NCBI GenBank assembly: GCA_963532425.1
Contig: CAUSKK010000018.1
Coordinates: forward strand, 1 to 41,191
Length of the DNA: 41,191 nucleotides
Direction: 5' to 3'
From: CAUSKK01 sp963532425
Lineage (GTDB): Bacteria; Pseudomonadota; Gammaproteobacteria; Cardiobacteriales; Cardiobacteriaceae
This document shows positions 33,088 to 40,013 of the stretch, one piece after another. A program made the position numbers and the translations under genes. The first letter of the stretch is position 1. The number at the start of each line of letters is the position of its first letter. The notes under the pieces were generated by a model. That model searched no databases and had not been told where the DNA came from. It saw only the letters and a list, made by a program, of their open reading frames with translations.

Positions 33088-33095
33088 AGAACCTC

Positions 33096-33851
33096 CTAGA
33101 AATAGATGCAAAAGCGGCGATTGTTATGGGCCAGCATCTCGATGTCAATTTCATAGAGGGCGCTCATCGGCGCCGGCTGAATCACCTCGGCCGTGGCCGC
33201 CGCGTGCACCACCCGCCCGTTCTTCATGGCGACGACCCGGTCGGCATAGCAGCTGGCATAGTTGATGTCGTGCAGTACCACCACGATGGCCTTATGAAAG
33301 ACATCGGCGGCCCGCCGCAGGTTGTGCATCAGGTTGCGGGCGTGGTGCATGTCCAGATTGTTCAGGGGCTCGTCCAGCAGAATGTAGTCGGTGTCCTGGG
33401 CAAAGACCATGGCCACCAGGGCGCGCTGGCGCTGGCCGCCGGAAATCTCGTCGATGAATTTGTGCTGCAGTTCGAGCAAATCGAAATAGGCCAGCGTCTT
33501 TTCGATGGTGAGCAGGTCGTCGGTTTTGGGCCGGCCGTGGTGGTAGGGGAAGCGGGCGAAAATCAGCAGTTCGCGAATGGTGAGCCGGCTGAGCAGCTGG
33601 GTGTGCTGCTGGAGAATGGCCACCCGCTGGGCCAGGGCCCGGCCCGGGCTGTGGCGGACGCTGAGTTCATCGAAATGGATGTCGCCCTGCTGCAGCTCGT
33701 TGATGCGGGCCATGAGGCTGAGCAGGGTGGACTTGCCGGCGCCGTTGGGGCCAATCAGGGCGGTGATGCCGTCTTTCGGCAGGGTCAGATTAATGTCATG
33801 CAGGATAGCCTTGGGGCCGAAGGCGAAATTGACCCCTTTGATTTCAATCAT
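33096..33851 (-). CDS. Iron-siderophore ABC transporter ATP-binding protein
   Basis: 251 residues of the FepC/FecE-like class. Walker A is Gly-Pro-Asn-Gly-Ala-Gly-Lys-Ser-Thr (34-42), the signature is Ile-Ser-Gly-Gly-Gln-Arg-Gln-Arg-Ala, Walker B is Tyr-Ile-Leu-Leu-Asp-Glu-Pro, and Leu-His-Asp carries the switch histidine. It energises the two FecCD permeases encoded just upstream. The start overlaps the stop of the second permease (ATGA at 33848-33851), giving tight translational coupling. Siderophore systems of this layout (binding protein, two permeases, ATPase) include FatBCDE, CeuBCDE and Neisseria FetBCDE; I cannot choose among them from sequence. Confidence 0.92.
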   Translation of the reverse strand: MIEIKGVNFAFGPKAILHDINLTLPKDGITALIGPNGAGKSTLLSLMARINELQQGDIHFDELSVRHSPGRALAQRVAILQQHTQLLSRLTIRELLIFARFPYHHGRPKTDDLLTIEKTLAYFDLLELQHKFIDEISGGQRQRALVAMVFAQDTDYILLDEPLNNLDMHHARNLMHNLRRAADVFHKAIVVVLHDINYASCYADRVVAMKNGRVVHAAATAEVIQPAPMSALYEIDIEMLAHNNRRFCIYF

Positions 33852-34804
33852 ATTTTTCTCCGTGCCAGAAGCAGATAAATAAACATCAGGCCGCCGAGGC
33901 CCTCGATGACCACGCTCAGGGTGGCCTTGAAGTGGAACAGGTGCTCGAAGACGGCCTGGCCGAGGACGATAATCAGCGCCGCCAGCAGAGCGGCAGCCGG
34001 AATGAGCTGGCCGTGGTAGGGCGTGGGGAAGAGGCGGTAGGTCAGGGCGCTGACCAGCAGGCCAAAGAACAGGACGGGCCCGACCAGTGCCGTGCTCACC
34101 GCCACCAGCAGGGCCACCAGCAGCAGCAGGGTGATGATTTCCCGGTTGTAGGCGACGCCGAGGCTAATGGCCGTGGGCCGGCCGAGGGCAAGGATGTCGA
34201 GCACGTGGCGCCGGTGCCAGAAATAGCCCAGGGTCAGCCCAATGAGGAGGCTGGCCAGGGGCAGCAGGCGGCCCTGGAAGCGCACCGTGTCAAACTGGGC
34301 ATAGGCGATGTCCTGGGCGTAGGAGTATTCGGCCGGGTCGAGCAGGCGGCCCATGAACTCGCGCAGATTGGCGCAGAGCACGCCGAAAATCACGCCCACC
34401 AGCAGCAGCCGGAACATGTCCCGGTTCAGCAGCGGCAGCAGGCCAAAGAGCAGCAGGACGGCCAGCAGCAGCATCAGGGCCAGATTGGCGAAGAAGAGGC
34501 CGAGCGGGTGCAAATCCAGATAGCCACTGCCACCGAGGCAGAAGATAAGGCCCACCTGCAGCAGCAGATAGAGCGAATCCAGACCGATGATGGAGGGGGT
34601 CAGAATGCGATTGCCGGTCAGGGTCTGGAAGACCACCGTCGCCACGCCCACGGCCATGGCCACCAGCAGCATATTGATGAGCTTCTGGCCGCGAAAACGC
34701 AGGATAAATTCCCAGTTGTCGCCCACGCCCCAGCCCAAAAACAGGGCGGCGGCGCCGACCAGAGCCAGGGCCAGCCCCAGCAGGCGCTTGCTGTCAGGCT
34801 TCAT
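33848..34804 (-). CDS. FecCD-family iron-siderophore permease, second subunit
   Basis: 318 residues from ATG 34804 with a GGAG site; the open frame extends to 34855 but that overlaps the first permease. It has about nine hydrophobic segments and the FecCD hallmarks: an Ile-Ile-Gly-Leu-Asp-Ser segment near residue 75 and a coupling Ala-Leu-Gly-Arg-Pro-Thr-Ala-Ile-Ser-Leu-Gly-Val motif. It forms the inner-membrane channel with the first permease. Overlaps with its neighbours (11 bases upstream, four downstream) show a compact operon. No exact GAAGCGCTTC lies between 33.1 and 37.0 kb, so the core of this operon is palindrome-poor. Confidence 0.9.
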   Translation of the reverse strand: MKPDSKRLLGLALALVGAAALFLGWGVGDNWEFILRFRGQKLINMLLVAMAVGVATVVFQTLTGNRILTPSIIGLDSLYLLLQVGLIFCLGGSGYLDLHPLGLFFANLALMLLLAVLLLFGLLPLLNRDMFRLLLVGVIFGVLCANLREFMGRLLDPAEYSYAQDIAYAQFDTVRFQGRLLPLASLLIGLTLGYFWHRRHVLDILALGRPTAISLGVAYNREIITLLLLVALLVAVSTALVGPVLFFGLLVSALTYRLFPTPYHGQLIPAAALLAALIIVLGQAVFEHLFHFKATLSVVIEGLGGLMFIYLLLARRKI

Positions 34805-35717
34805 GGCGTTCTCCGAGGAGCAGATAGAGGAAGAGGCCGGCGCCGAGCACCCCAAAAATGGTGCTCACCGGCACCTCGTAGGGATAGCGGATAAGCCGGG
34901 CGAGGATGTCGCAGGCCAGGGTCATGACGGCGCCGAGCCAGGCCGTCCAGGGCAGGGTGCGACGCAGATTGTCGCCGACGAACTGGCGCACCAGATTCGG
35001 CATCACCAGGCCGAGGAAGGGAATCATGCCGACGCTAATCACCACCAGCGCCGTCATCATCGACACCGTCAGCAGGGCCAGCAGCACCAGCCGGCGATAG
35101 GGCAGGCCCAGGGCCCGGGCCATCTGTTTGCCCATGCCGATGATGGTGAGCCGGTCGGCCAGATAGTAGGCCAGGGCCACGGCGGCGCCGGTGAGCCAGA
35201 GCAGCTCATAGCGGCCGCGCAGCACGGCGGAAAAGTCGCCGGACAGCCAGTTGTCGAGGATTTGCAGAATGTCGACCTGGTAGGCAAAGAAGGTGGCGAC
35301 GGCGCCGAGGATACCGCCGTAGACGATGCCCACCAGCGGCAGCAGCAGCGGGTCGGTGGCCGGCACCCGGCGGGCGATGAGGAGAAAGCCCACCATGGAA
35401 AGAAAGGCACTGGCCGCCGCCACCAGCATTTTGGCCATCACCGAAAAATGCGGCGCCAGCAGCAGCACGGCCACCAGCCCCAGCGCCGCCCCCTGGGCCG
35501 TGCCGGCGGTGGTGGGCTCAACGAAGCGGTTATGGACGACCATTTGCATAATCAGCCCGGCCACGGCCAGGGCGGTGCCGGCCAGCATCACCGCCAGCGT
35601 GCGCGGAATACGGCTTTCGATGGTGATGAGGCCGTCCATATTGGCCACCCCTATAAATAAACTAAGCAGTGCCAACCCCAGAAGGATTGGCACTGCCCAC
35701 AGCAGGTTTTTGTTCAT
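34794..35717 (-). CDS. FecCD-family iron-siderophore permease, first subunit
   Basis: 307 residues with about nine hydrophobic segments. Family features include Arg-Ile-Pro-Arg-Thr-Leu-Ala-Val-Met-Leu-Ala-Gly (N-terminal FecCD motif), Asn-Arg-Phe-Val-Glu-Pro-Thr-Thr-Ala-Gly, the Ala-Arg-Ala-Leu-Gly-Leu coupling helix, and Gly-Met-Ile-Pro-Phe-Leu-Gly-Leu-Val-Met-Pro. Together with the second permease it moves ferric-siderophore complexes from periplasm to cytoplasm. It follows the binding-protein gene after 15 bases. Codons 8-18 encode a strong stem-loop (35666-35696) that may tune expression relative to the binding protein. Confidence 0.9.
   Translation of the reverse strand: MNKNLLWAVPILLGLALLSLFIGVANMDGLITIESRIPRTLAVMLAGTALAVAGLIMQMVVHNRFVEPTTAGTAQGAALGLVAVLLLAPHFSVMAKMLVAAASAFLSMVGFLLIARRVPATDPLLLPLVGIVYGGILGAVATFFAYQVDILQILDNWLSGDFSAVLRGRYELLWLTGAAVALAYYLADRLTIIGMGKQMARALGLPYRRLVLLALLTVSMMTALVVISVGMIPFLGLVMPNLVRQFVGDNLRRTLPWTAWLGAVMTLACDILARLIRYPYEVPVSTIFGVLGAGLFLYLLLGERHEA
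35666..35696 (-). other. Stem-loop in the 5' coding region of the first permease
   Basis: GCAGTGCCAA (35666-35675) and TTGGCACTGC (35687-35696) form a perfect 10-bp stem with an 11-base loop, starting about 20 bases into the permease frame and within 70 bases of the binding-protein stop. Such intercistronic hairpins can stabilise the upstream mRNA or limit read-through, which would favour excess binding protein. It may instead be a chance result of coding. Confidence 0.55.
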
Positions 35718-35732
35718 CGGGACGGCCGGGAA

Positions 35733-36629
35733 TTATTTCTTCGCGCTAAAGGCTTCTTTCAGCTCGGTGAGCGATTTTTGCAGGGCCGTGGGGCCGCCGA
35801 TGTTGATGTAAATATTGGTGGCGTCCGGATAGATGACCTGCTGCTTCTGCCAGGCGGTGGTGCCTTCCACCAGCTTGTTCTTGAGCGTTTCCTTGGCCGA
35901 GGCGCCCTCCTGGCCGATGGCGGCGAGGCGGTCGAGGGCATAAATCCAATCGGGGTTCTGCTCGGCGATAAACTCAAAGCTCACCGGAATGCCGTGCTTG
36001 TCGTTCTTCTGGTCTTTGGCGTCAATCAGCTGCAGGCCCAGCTCGCTTTTCAGATAGTTGGCGCGGCTGTCGGAGCCATAGAGGGCGATTTTGTTGCCAT
36101 TGACCATGATGGACAGCACCTTGCCCTTGTCCTTGCTCAGCGCCTTGACCTCGTCGCGCAGTTTGTTGAGGTCGGCGACGATTTTTTCCGCCTCGGCCTC
36201 CCTGCCGAAGAGTTTGCCCAGGGCCTGGGTGCGTTCCAGCCCCTCCTGATAGAAGTTATCGGAGGTCAGGGTCAGGTCGATGGTCTGGGCCACCTGGCTG
36301 GCGTCGTCCAGGGCCGGGGCGCTGCGTTGGGCGACGATGACCAGGTCGGGCTTGACGCCGGCCAGGGCCTCAAAATCAGGCTTTTTCAGTTCGCCCACTT
36401 CCTTGGCGTTGGGCGTCTGGTAGGGGCCGGAAAAGGCCTTCACCGGCACGCCGACGATTTTGTCGCCCAGACCCAGGGCCACCAGCGTATCGAGCACGCC
36501 GATGTCATAGACGGCAATGCGTTCGGGCACCTTGGCAATTTCCACCTCGCCCTTGGCGGTTTTGATGGGGGCGGCGCTAACTGCCAGGGCCGTGCTGGCC
36601 AGGGCGGCCAGAATCATTTTTTTCAACAT
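35733..36629 (-). CDS. Periplasmic iron-siderophore binding protein (FatB/CeuE/FetB-like)
   Basis: 298 residues from ATG 36629, with AAGGAC upstream; an earlier in-frame start at 36662 has no good site. The signal peptide (Leu-Lys-Lys-Met, Ala/Leu core) is probably cleaved after Val-Ser-Ala near residue 18, without a lipobox cysteine, so it is a soluble periplasmic protein. The mature part matches type III siderophore-binding folds: Glu-Arg-Ile-Ala-Val-Tyr-Asp-Ile-Gly-Val-Leu-Asp, Lys-Pro-Asp-Leu-Val-Ile-Val, and Ser-Arg-Ala-Asn-Tyr-Leu-Lys-Ser-Glu-Leu-Gly. It captures the chelate for the two permeases. It is the first gene of a four- or five-gene operon, preceded by a perfect inverted repeat likely to be an operator. 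Confidence 0.92.
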   Translation of the reverse strand: MLKKMILAALASTALAVSAAPIKTAKGEVEIAKVPERIAVYDIGVLDTLVALGLGDKIVGVPVKAFSGPYQTPNAKEVGELKKPDFEALAGVKPDLVIVAQRSAPALDDASQVAQTIDLTLTSDNFYQEGLERTQALGKLFGREAEAEKIVADLNKLRDEVKALSKDKGKVLSIMVNGNKIALYGSDSRANYLKSELGLQLIDAKDQKNDKHGIPVSFEFIAEQNPDWIYALDRLAAIGQEGASAKETLKNKLVEGTTAWQKQQVIYPDATNIYINIGGPTALQKSLTELKEAFSAKK

Positions 36630-36658
36630 AAAAGTCCTTGATTTAAAAAGAAGAAAAG

Positions 36659-36680
36659 GCATTCTTTCAAATAAGAATGC
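36659..36680 (-). promoter_or_regulatory. Inverted-repeat operator upstream of the iron ABC operon
   Basis: GCATTCTT and AAGAATGC are perfect complements separated by six bases, 30 bases upstream of the binding-protein start. A second looser dyad (AGAAT...ATTCT) runs into 36693. AT-rich overlapping dyads at an iron-uptake operon suggest Fur or another iron regulator; the fit to the Fur consensus is only partial. Confidence 0.5.
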
Positions 36681-36769
36681 GTTGCATATTCTATCGATTT
36701 CACCCGGACCCGTAAAAGGCCCCCGGCCCGGGGCAGCGGTGCTAAGCTGGCGGCCTTTGAGGAGGAACC

Positions 36770-37255
36770 ATGAATCTGATTGTTGCCTGCAGTGAAAATG
36801 GAGTTATCGGCCGCGACGGCCAAATGCCCTGGCATCTGCCCCGGGATTTGCGCCATTTCCGCGCCACCACCTGGGGCGGAGCGGTGCTCATGGGCCGCCG
36901 CACCCACGAGGCCATCGGCCGTGCCCTGCCCGGCCGGGAAAATATCGTGCTGTCGCGCCGGCCGCTGCTGCTGCCCGGCGTCCAGGTGGCGGCCAGCCTG
37001 GCGGAAGCGCTTCGCCTGGCCGGCCCCCGGGAAGTCTTCATCATCGGCGGCGGCGAACTCTACCGCCAGACCCTGGCCCGGGCCCGGCGGCTCCATCTGA
37101 CCCGCGTCCATGCCGAGGTCGCCGGCGACACCCATTTCCCCGCCCTCGGCCCGGAGTGGCGCGAGGTGAGCGCCGAGTTTCATCCGGCCGACGAAGAAAA
37201 TCCGCTGGCTTTGACCTTTTTTTGCTACGAACGGGAGCCGTCCCATGCACTTTGA
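36770..37255 (+). CDS. folA: Dihydrofolate reductase
   Basis: 161 residues, the normal length. It reduces dihydrofolate to tetrahydrofolate with NADPH in the cytoplasm. Signature residues: Val-Ile-Gly-Arg-Asp-Gly-Gln-Met-Pro-Trp-His-Leu-Pro (substrate and cofactor loop), Leu-Met-Gly-Arg-Arg-Thr, and Ile-Ile-Gly-Gly-Gly-Glu-Leu-Tyr. The acidic catalytic residue is Asp26 or its equivalent in Arg-Asp-Leu-Arg-His-Phe. GAGGAG precedes the ATG. A palindrome copy (37014) encodes Glu-Ala-Leu-Arg. The stop overlaps the GNAT gene by eleven bases, so it heads a three-gene operon. It is divergent from the iron ABC operon. Confidence 0.95.
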   Translation: MNLIVACSENGVIGRDGQMPWHLPRDLRHFRATTWGGAVLMGRRTHEAIGRALPGRENIVLSRRPLLLPGVQVAASLAEALRLAGPREVFIIGGGELYRQTLARARRLHLTRVHAEVAGDTHFPALGPEWREVSAEFHPADEENPLALTFFCYEREPSHAL

Positions 37256-37799
37256 CATTCGCCCGGCCACGCCGGCGCTGGCGCCGCTGATTGCGCCGAT
37301 TCTTCTGCCGGCCTGTGCCGAGGTCATCGCCCATCTGCTCAGCGCCGACGACGAGGCCGAAGCGCTTCGTTTTCTGAGCCACTGGCTGGCCCGGCCGGCC
37401 AGTCTCTATTCCTATGAAAACACCCAAACCCTGTGGCTCGGCGACGAGCTGGCGGCGGCCCTGGTTGGCTACGACGGCGGCGATTTTGACCGGCTCCGGG
37501 CGCCGCTGCTGGCCACGCTGCGCCCCGGTCTGGACTGGCCCCGGGAGAGCGACGAGGACTTCTACATCGACACCCTGGCCGTGGCCCCGCACCATCGCGG
37601 CCGGGGCCTGGGCGAAGCGCTTCTCGGCCACCAGCTGCAACAACGGCCGGCCAGCACCCTGCTGGTGGCCGACGATAAACCCCGGGCGAAGCGCTTCTAT
37701 GCCCGCCTGGGCTTTGGCCCCTGGGGTCGCAAAACCCTGGCCGGCCATCACTATGAGGTGCTGCGCTATGTGCGGCCCACCACCGGAGAAAAATTATGA
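37245..37799 (+). CDS. GNAT-family N-acetyltransferase
   Basis: 184 residues with the acetyl-CoA pyrophosphate-binding motif Arg-Gly-Arg-Gly-Leu-Gly at 118-123, after the Tyr-Ile-Asp-Thr-Leu-Ala-Val strand, and a final Lys-Arg-Phe-Tyr-Ala-Arg-Leu-Gly-Phe motif. It transfers an acetyl group from acetyl-CoA to an unknown amine or protein. It overlaps folA by eleven bases and the next gene by four (ATGA). Three exact palindromes lie inside: 37359 and 37614 read as Glu-Ala-Leu, and 37688 reads as Lys-Arg-Phe within the conserved motif, so the repeat uses family-conserved residues. Confidence 0.88.
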   Translation: MHFDIRPATPALAPLIAPILLPACAEVIAHLLSADDEAEALRFLSHWLARPASLYSYENTQTLWLGDELAAALVGYDGGDFDRLRAPLLATLRPGLDWPRESDEDFYIDTLAVAPHHRGRGLGEALLGHQLQQRPASTLLVADDKPRAKRFYARLGFGPWGRKTLAGHHYEVLRYVRPTTGEKL

Positions 37800-38356
37800 A
37801 GAAAATCATGCTCTTGCTACTGCTGACCGCCCGCCTGGGCCAGGCCGAGGAACAGGCCACCGCCCTGCAAGTGCGCTGCCACAACGACCGTTGCCAGGCC
37901 AGCGGCTACCAGCGCACCGGCGCCGATTTTGTGCTGCTCGCCCTGGAACGGACCGGGGCCGTGCCGACGCTGAGCTTCCAGCTCCAGGGCCCGGCCCCGC
38001 TGCCCGAAACCGTAAGTCTCAACGGCGAAGCGCTTCCCCTGACCGCCGGCCGGGGCCAGCTCAACGCCAGCCAGACGGCCCAGCTCCTGGCCAATCCCGA
38101 CGGCGCCGAACTGCGCGCCGGCGACCGCCATTGGCCCCTGCCGGCGGCCCTGCTCCGGCAGCTGGTCGCCGCCCTGAACCCACCGGAAAACGGCGGCGCC
38201 GCCTGGGCCAGCGCCTGGGCGAATGCCGAGGCCGATTTCCAGCGCCACTGGGCCGAGCAGCACCGCCAGTGGCAGGCCCAGCACCGCTGGCTGGAAAACG
38301 AGCAACGGCGCCTGTTCCAGGCACTGGGCCTCGCGGAATTCGGGCCTTGGCTCTAA
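37796..38356 (+). CDS. Secreted protein of unknown function downstream of the GNAT gene
   Basis: 186 residues with a signal peptide (Lys-Lys-Ile-Met, Leu-rich core, cleavage near Gly-Gln-Ala at residue 16). Two cysteines in Val-Arg-Cys-His-Asn-Asp-Arg-Cys may form a disulfide or bind a metal. The C-terminal third is rich in Trp, Gln, His and Arg and probably helical (repeated Trp-Ala-Glu/Trp-Gln-Ala-Gln). I recognise no family. The ATG overlaps the GNAT stop. One palindrome (38027) encodes Gly-Glu-Ala-Leu-Pro. It is the last gene of the folA operon; the following terminator incorporates another palindrome copy. Confidence 0.72.
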   Translation: MKKIMLLLLLTARLGQAEEQATALQVRCHNDRCQASGYQRTGADFVLLALERTGAVPTLSFQLQGPAPLPETVSLNGEALPLTAGRGQLNASQTAQLLANPDGAELRAGDRHWPLPAALLRQLVAALNPPENGGAAWASAWANAEADFQRHWAEQHRQWQAQHRWLENEQRRLFQALGLAEFGPWL

Positions 38357-38360
38357 GGCC

Positions 38361-38388
38361 GAAGCGCTTCCCCGGAGGCGCTTTTTTT
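38361..38388 (+). terminator. Terminator of the folA operon containing a palindrome
   Basis: The exact copy GAAGCGCTTC (38361-38370) is followed by GCGCTTTTTTT: AAGCGC (38362-38367) pairs with GCGCTT (38378-38383) and seven Ts run from 38382. The loop is C-rich. This is the second case in which the palindrome forms part of a terminator stem. Confidence 0.7.
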
Positions 38389-38526
38389 ATGGCCGACCGT
38401 GCGGTTTTAATGGGCAGCCGCCGGAAAAAGCCCTAAGATGACGGCTAATTTCGGCCGGCGCCTTGTCTCCGGCCCCATTGATTCCACCGGAGGCGGCCAA
38501 GCCGTCTCTTTTGCACAAGGGAAACC

Positions 38527-39903
38527 ATGCTCTATTCATTGATTTTTAGTCTGTCGCTGTTGCTCTACGGCGGCGTGCAAACCCTGCGCCAGCGGCGCGA
38601 CCGGCGGCGGGCCCAGGCGGCCATGCGGGCCGGCGATTATCAGGCCGCCTGGCACCACTGGGAACGGCTGGCCCGGCGCTGGGGCGACGGCGGGGCCTGC
38701 TACCAGCTCGGTTGGCTGAGCTGGCAGCTGGAGGAATACGCCCTGGCCCGGGCCTATTTCGAGGCCGCCACCCTCGGCCGGCACGCCGACGCCTGGAATG
38801 CCCTCGGCTGGCTGCACCAGCAGGGTCTGGGCGGCGCCCGCGACTACTACCAAGCCCAGCGGGCCTACCAAGAGGGCGCCCGGCTCGGCTCGGCGGCGGC
38901 GGCTTTTAATCTGGCGGTACTCTGTGAACAGGGCCGGGGGCGGGCCCAGGACCTGCAGGCGGCCCGGCGCTACTACGAATGGGCGGCCCGGCGCGGTCTC
39001 ACCGAAGCGCTTCTGAATCTGGGCTCCTGGCACGCCCGCCGCCGCGACTACGGCACCGCCCGCCACTACTACCAGCGTGCCGCCGCCCGGGGCGACCGCC
39101 ACGGCCAGTACTATCTGGGCCTGTTCGCCTTCTACGGCCTCGGCGGACCCCGCCAGCGCAGTCTGGCCCGGCGCCAGTGGCAGACCGCCGCCGCCCAGAA
39201 TCACTACGAAGCCGCCTGGGCCCTGGGCCGCTACTACCGCCGGCTGGTGGAACGGGGCGGCCGCAGTTTTACCCCCGGGGCGCTGCATTTTCTGAAACAG
39301 GCCGCCGCCGCCGGCCGGGTTGGGGCCCAGCGTGAACTGGGCCTCTTCTATTGGCAGCAGCCGGCCAGCGGAGGAGAACGCCAACGCCGGGCCCGGGCCT
39401 GCCACTGGCTCAGCCAGGCCGCCACCGCCGCCGACCGGGAAGCGCTCTGGGCCCTGGGCCGGCTCGCCGGCGAAAGTGGCAACTGGCCCTCGGCCTGCGC
39501 CTACTACCAGCAGGCCGCCGCCCTTGGCCAACGGCTGGCCCAGCGCGAGCTGGCCGACTGCTACCGCCAGGGCCGGGGGGTGCCCGAAGATGAGGAGCTG
39601 GCCGACTACTGGCTGCTGCAGGCGGCCCAGCGCGGCGAGGGGCACAGCCAGCGCGACTGGGCCCGGCTCTGCCTGGAACAGGACGACCTGGTTCAGGCCC
39701 GCTTCTGGCTGGAACTGGCCCTGCAGGACAATCCGGCCCGGCTGGCCGCCGACTTCGACGCCCTGGAGGCGGCCGAACGGGAACAGCAGCAGCCCGGCCC
39801 GCCCGCCACCCCGGCCCTGCCCCTGGGCGGCGCCGGCAGCGACATTGAACAGAACTTCGCCCGCGCCTGCGACTGGTACCAGCGCCGGGCGGAGTGGTCC
39901 TGA
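38527..39903 (+). CDS. Sel1-repeat protein with N-terminal membrane anchor
   Basis: 458 residues. An N-terminal hydrophobic segment (about 2-17) followed by Arg-Gln-Arg-Arg-Asp-Arg-Arg indicates an inner-membrane anchor. About nine to ten Sel1/TPR-like helical hairpins follow, with repeated Ala-x-x-x-Tyr/Leu-Gly and Ala-x-x-Tyr-Tyr-x-x-Ala-Ala patterns, for example Ala-Arg-Arg-Tyr-Tyr-Glu-Trp-Ala-Ala. Sel1 proteins act as scaffolds in protein interaction, often in envelope stress or secretion. The C-terminus (from about 415) is Pro/Gln/Gly-rich and probably flexible. One exact palindrome (39004) encodes Thr-Glu-Ala-Leu-Leu. It is a single-gene unit with its own terminator. Its partner is unknown. 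Confidence 0.82.
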   Translation: MLYSLIFSLSLLLYGGVQTLRQRRDRRRAQAAMRAGDYQAAWHHWERLARRWGDGGACYQLGWLSWQLEEYALARAYFEAATLGRHADAWNALGWLHQQGLGGARDYYQAQRAYQEGARLGSAAAAFNLAVLCEQGRGRAQDLQAARRYYEWAARRGLTEALLNLGSWHARRRDYGTARHYYQRAAARGDRHGQYYLGLFAFYGLGGPRQRSLARRQWQTAAAQNHYEAAWALGRYYRRLVERGGRSFTPGALHFLKQAAAAGRVGAQRELGLFYWQQPASGGERQRRARACHWLSQAATAADREALWALGRLAGESGNWPSACAYYQQAAALGQRLAQRELADCYRQGRGVPEDEELADYWLLQAAQRGEGHSQRDWARLCLEQDDLVQARFWLELALQDNPARLAADFDALEAAEREQQQPGPPATPALPLGGAGSDIEQNFARACDWYQRRAEWS

Positions 39904-39921
39904 AATCACCCCGACCCGTCC

Positions 39922-39946
39922 CGCCCCGGCCGCTGGGGCGTTTTTT
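39922..39946 (+). terminator. Rho-independent terminator of the Sel1-repeat gene
   Basis: CGCCCC (39922-39927) pairs with GGGGCG (39935-39940), followed by six Ts. Confidence 0.92.
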
Positions 39947-40013
39947 ATTTCCACCGGCCCAGCCAACCGCCGCTGCCCCCGCAGCGCTTTGCCAGCATTA
40001 GGCGCCCCCGAAG

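Noticed and set aside
38536..39966. 476-codon minus-strand frame opposite the Sel1-repeat gene
   Set aside because: Gly/Ala/Val/Pro-rich shadow with no domain. The plus frame shows regular Sel1 hairpins and ends at a strong terminator.
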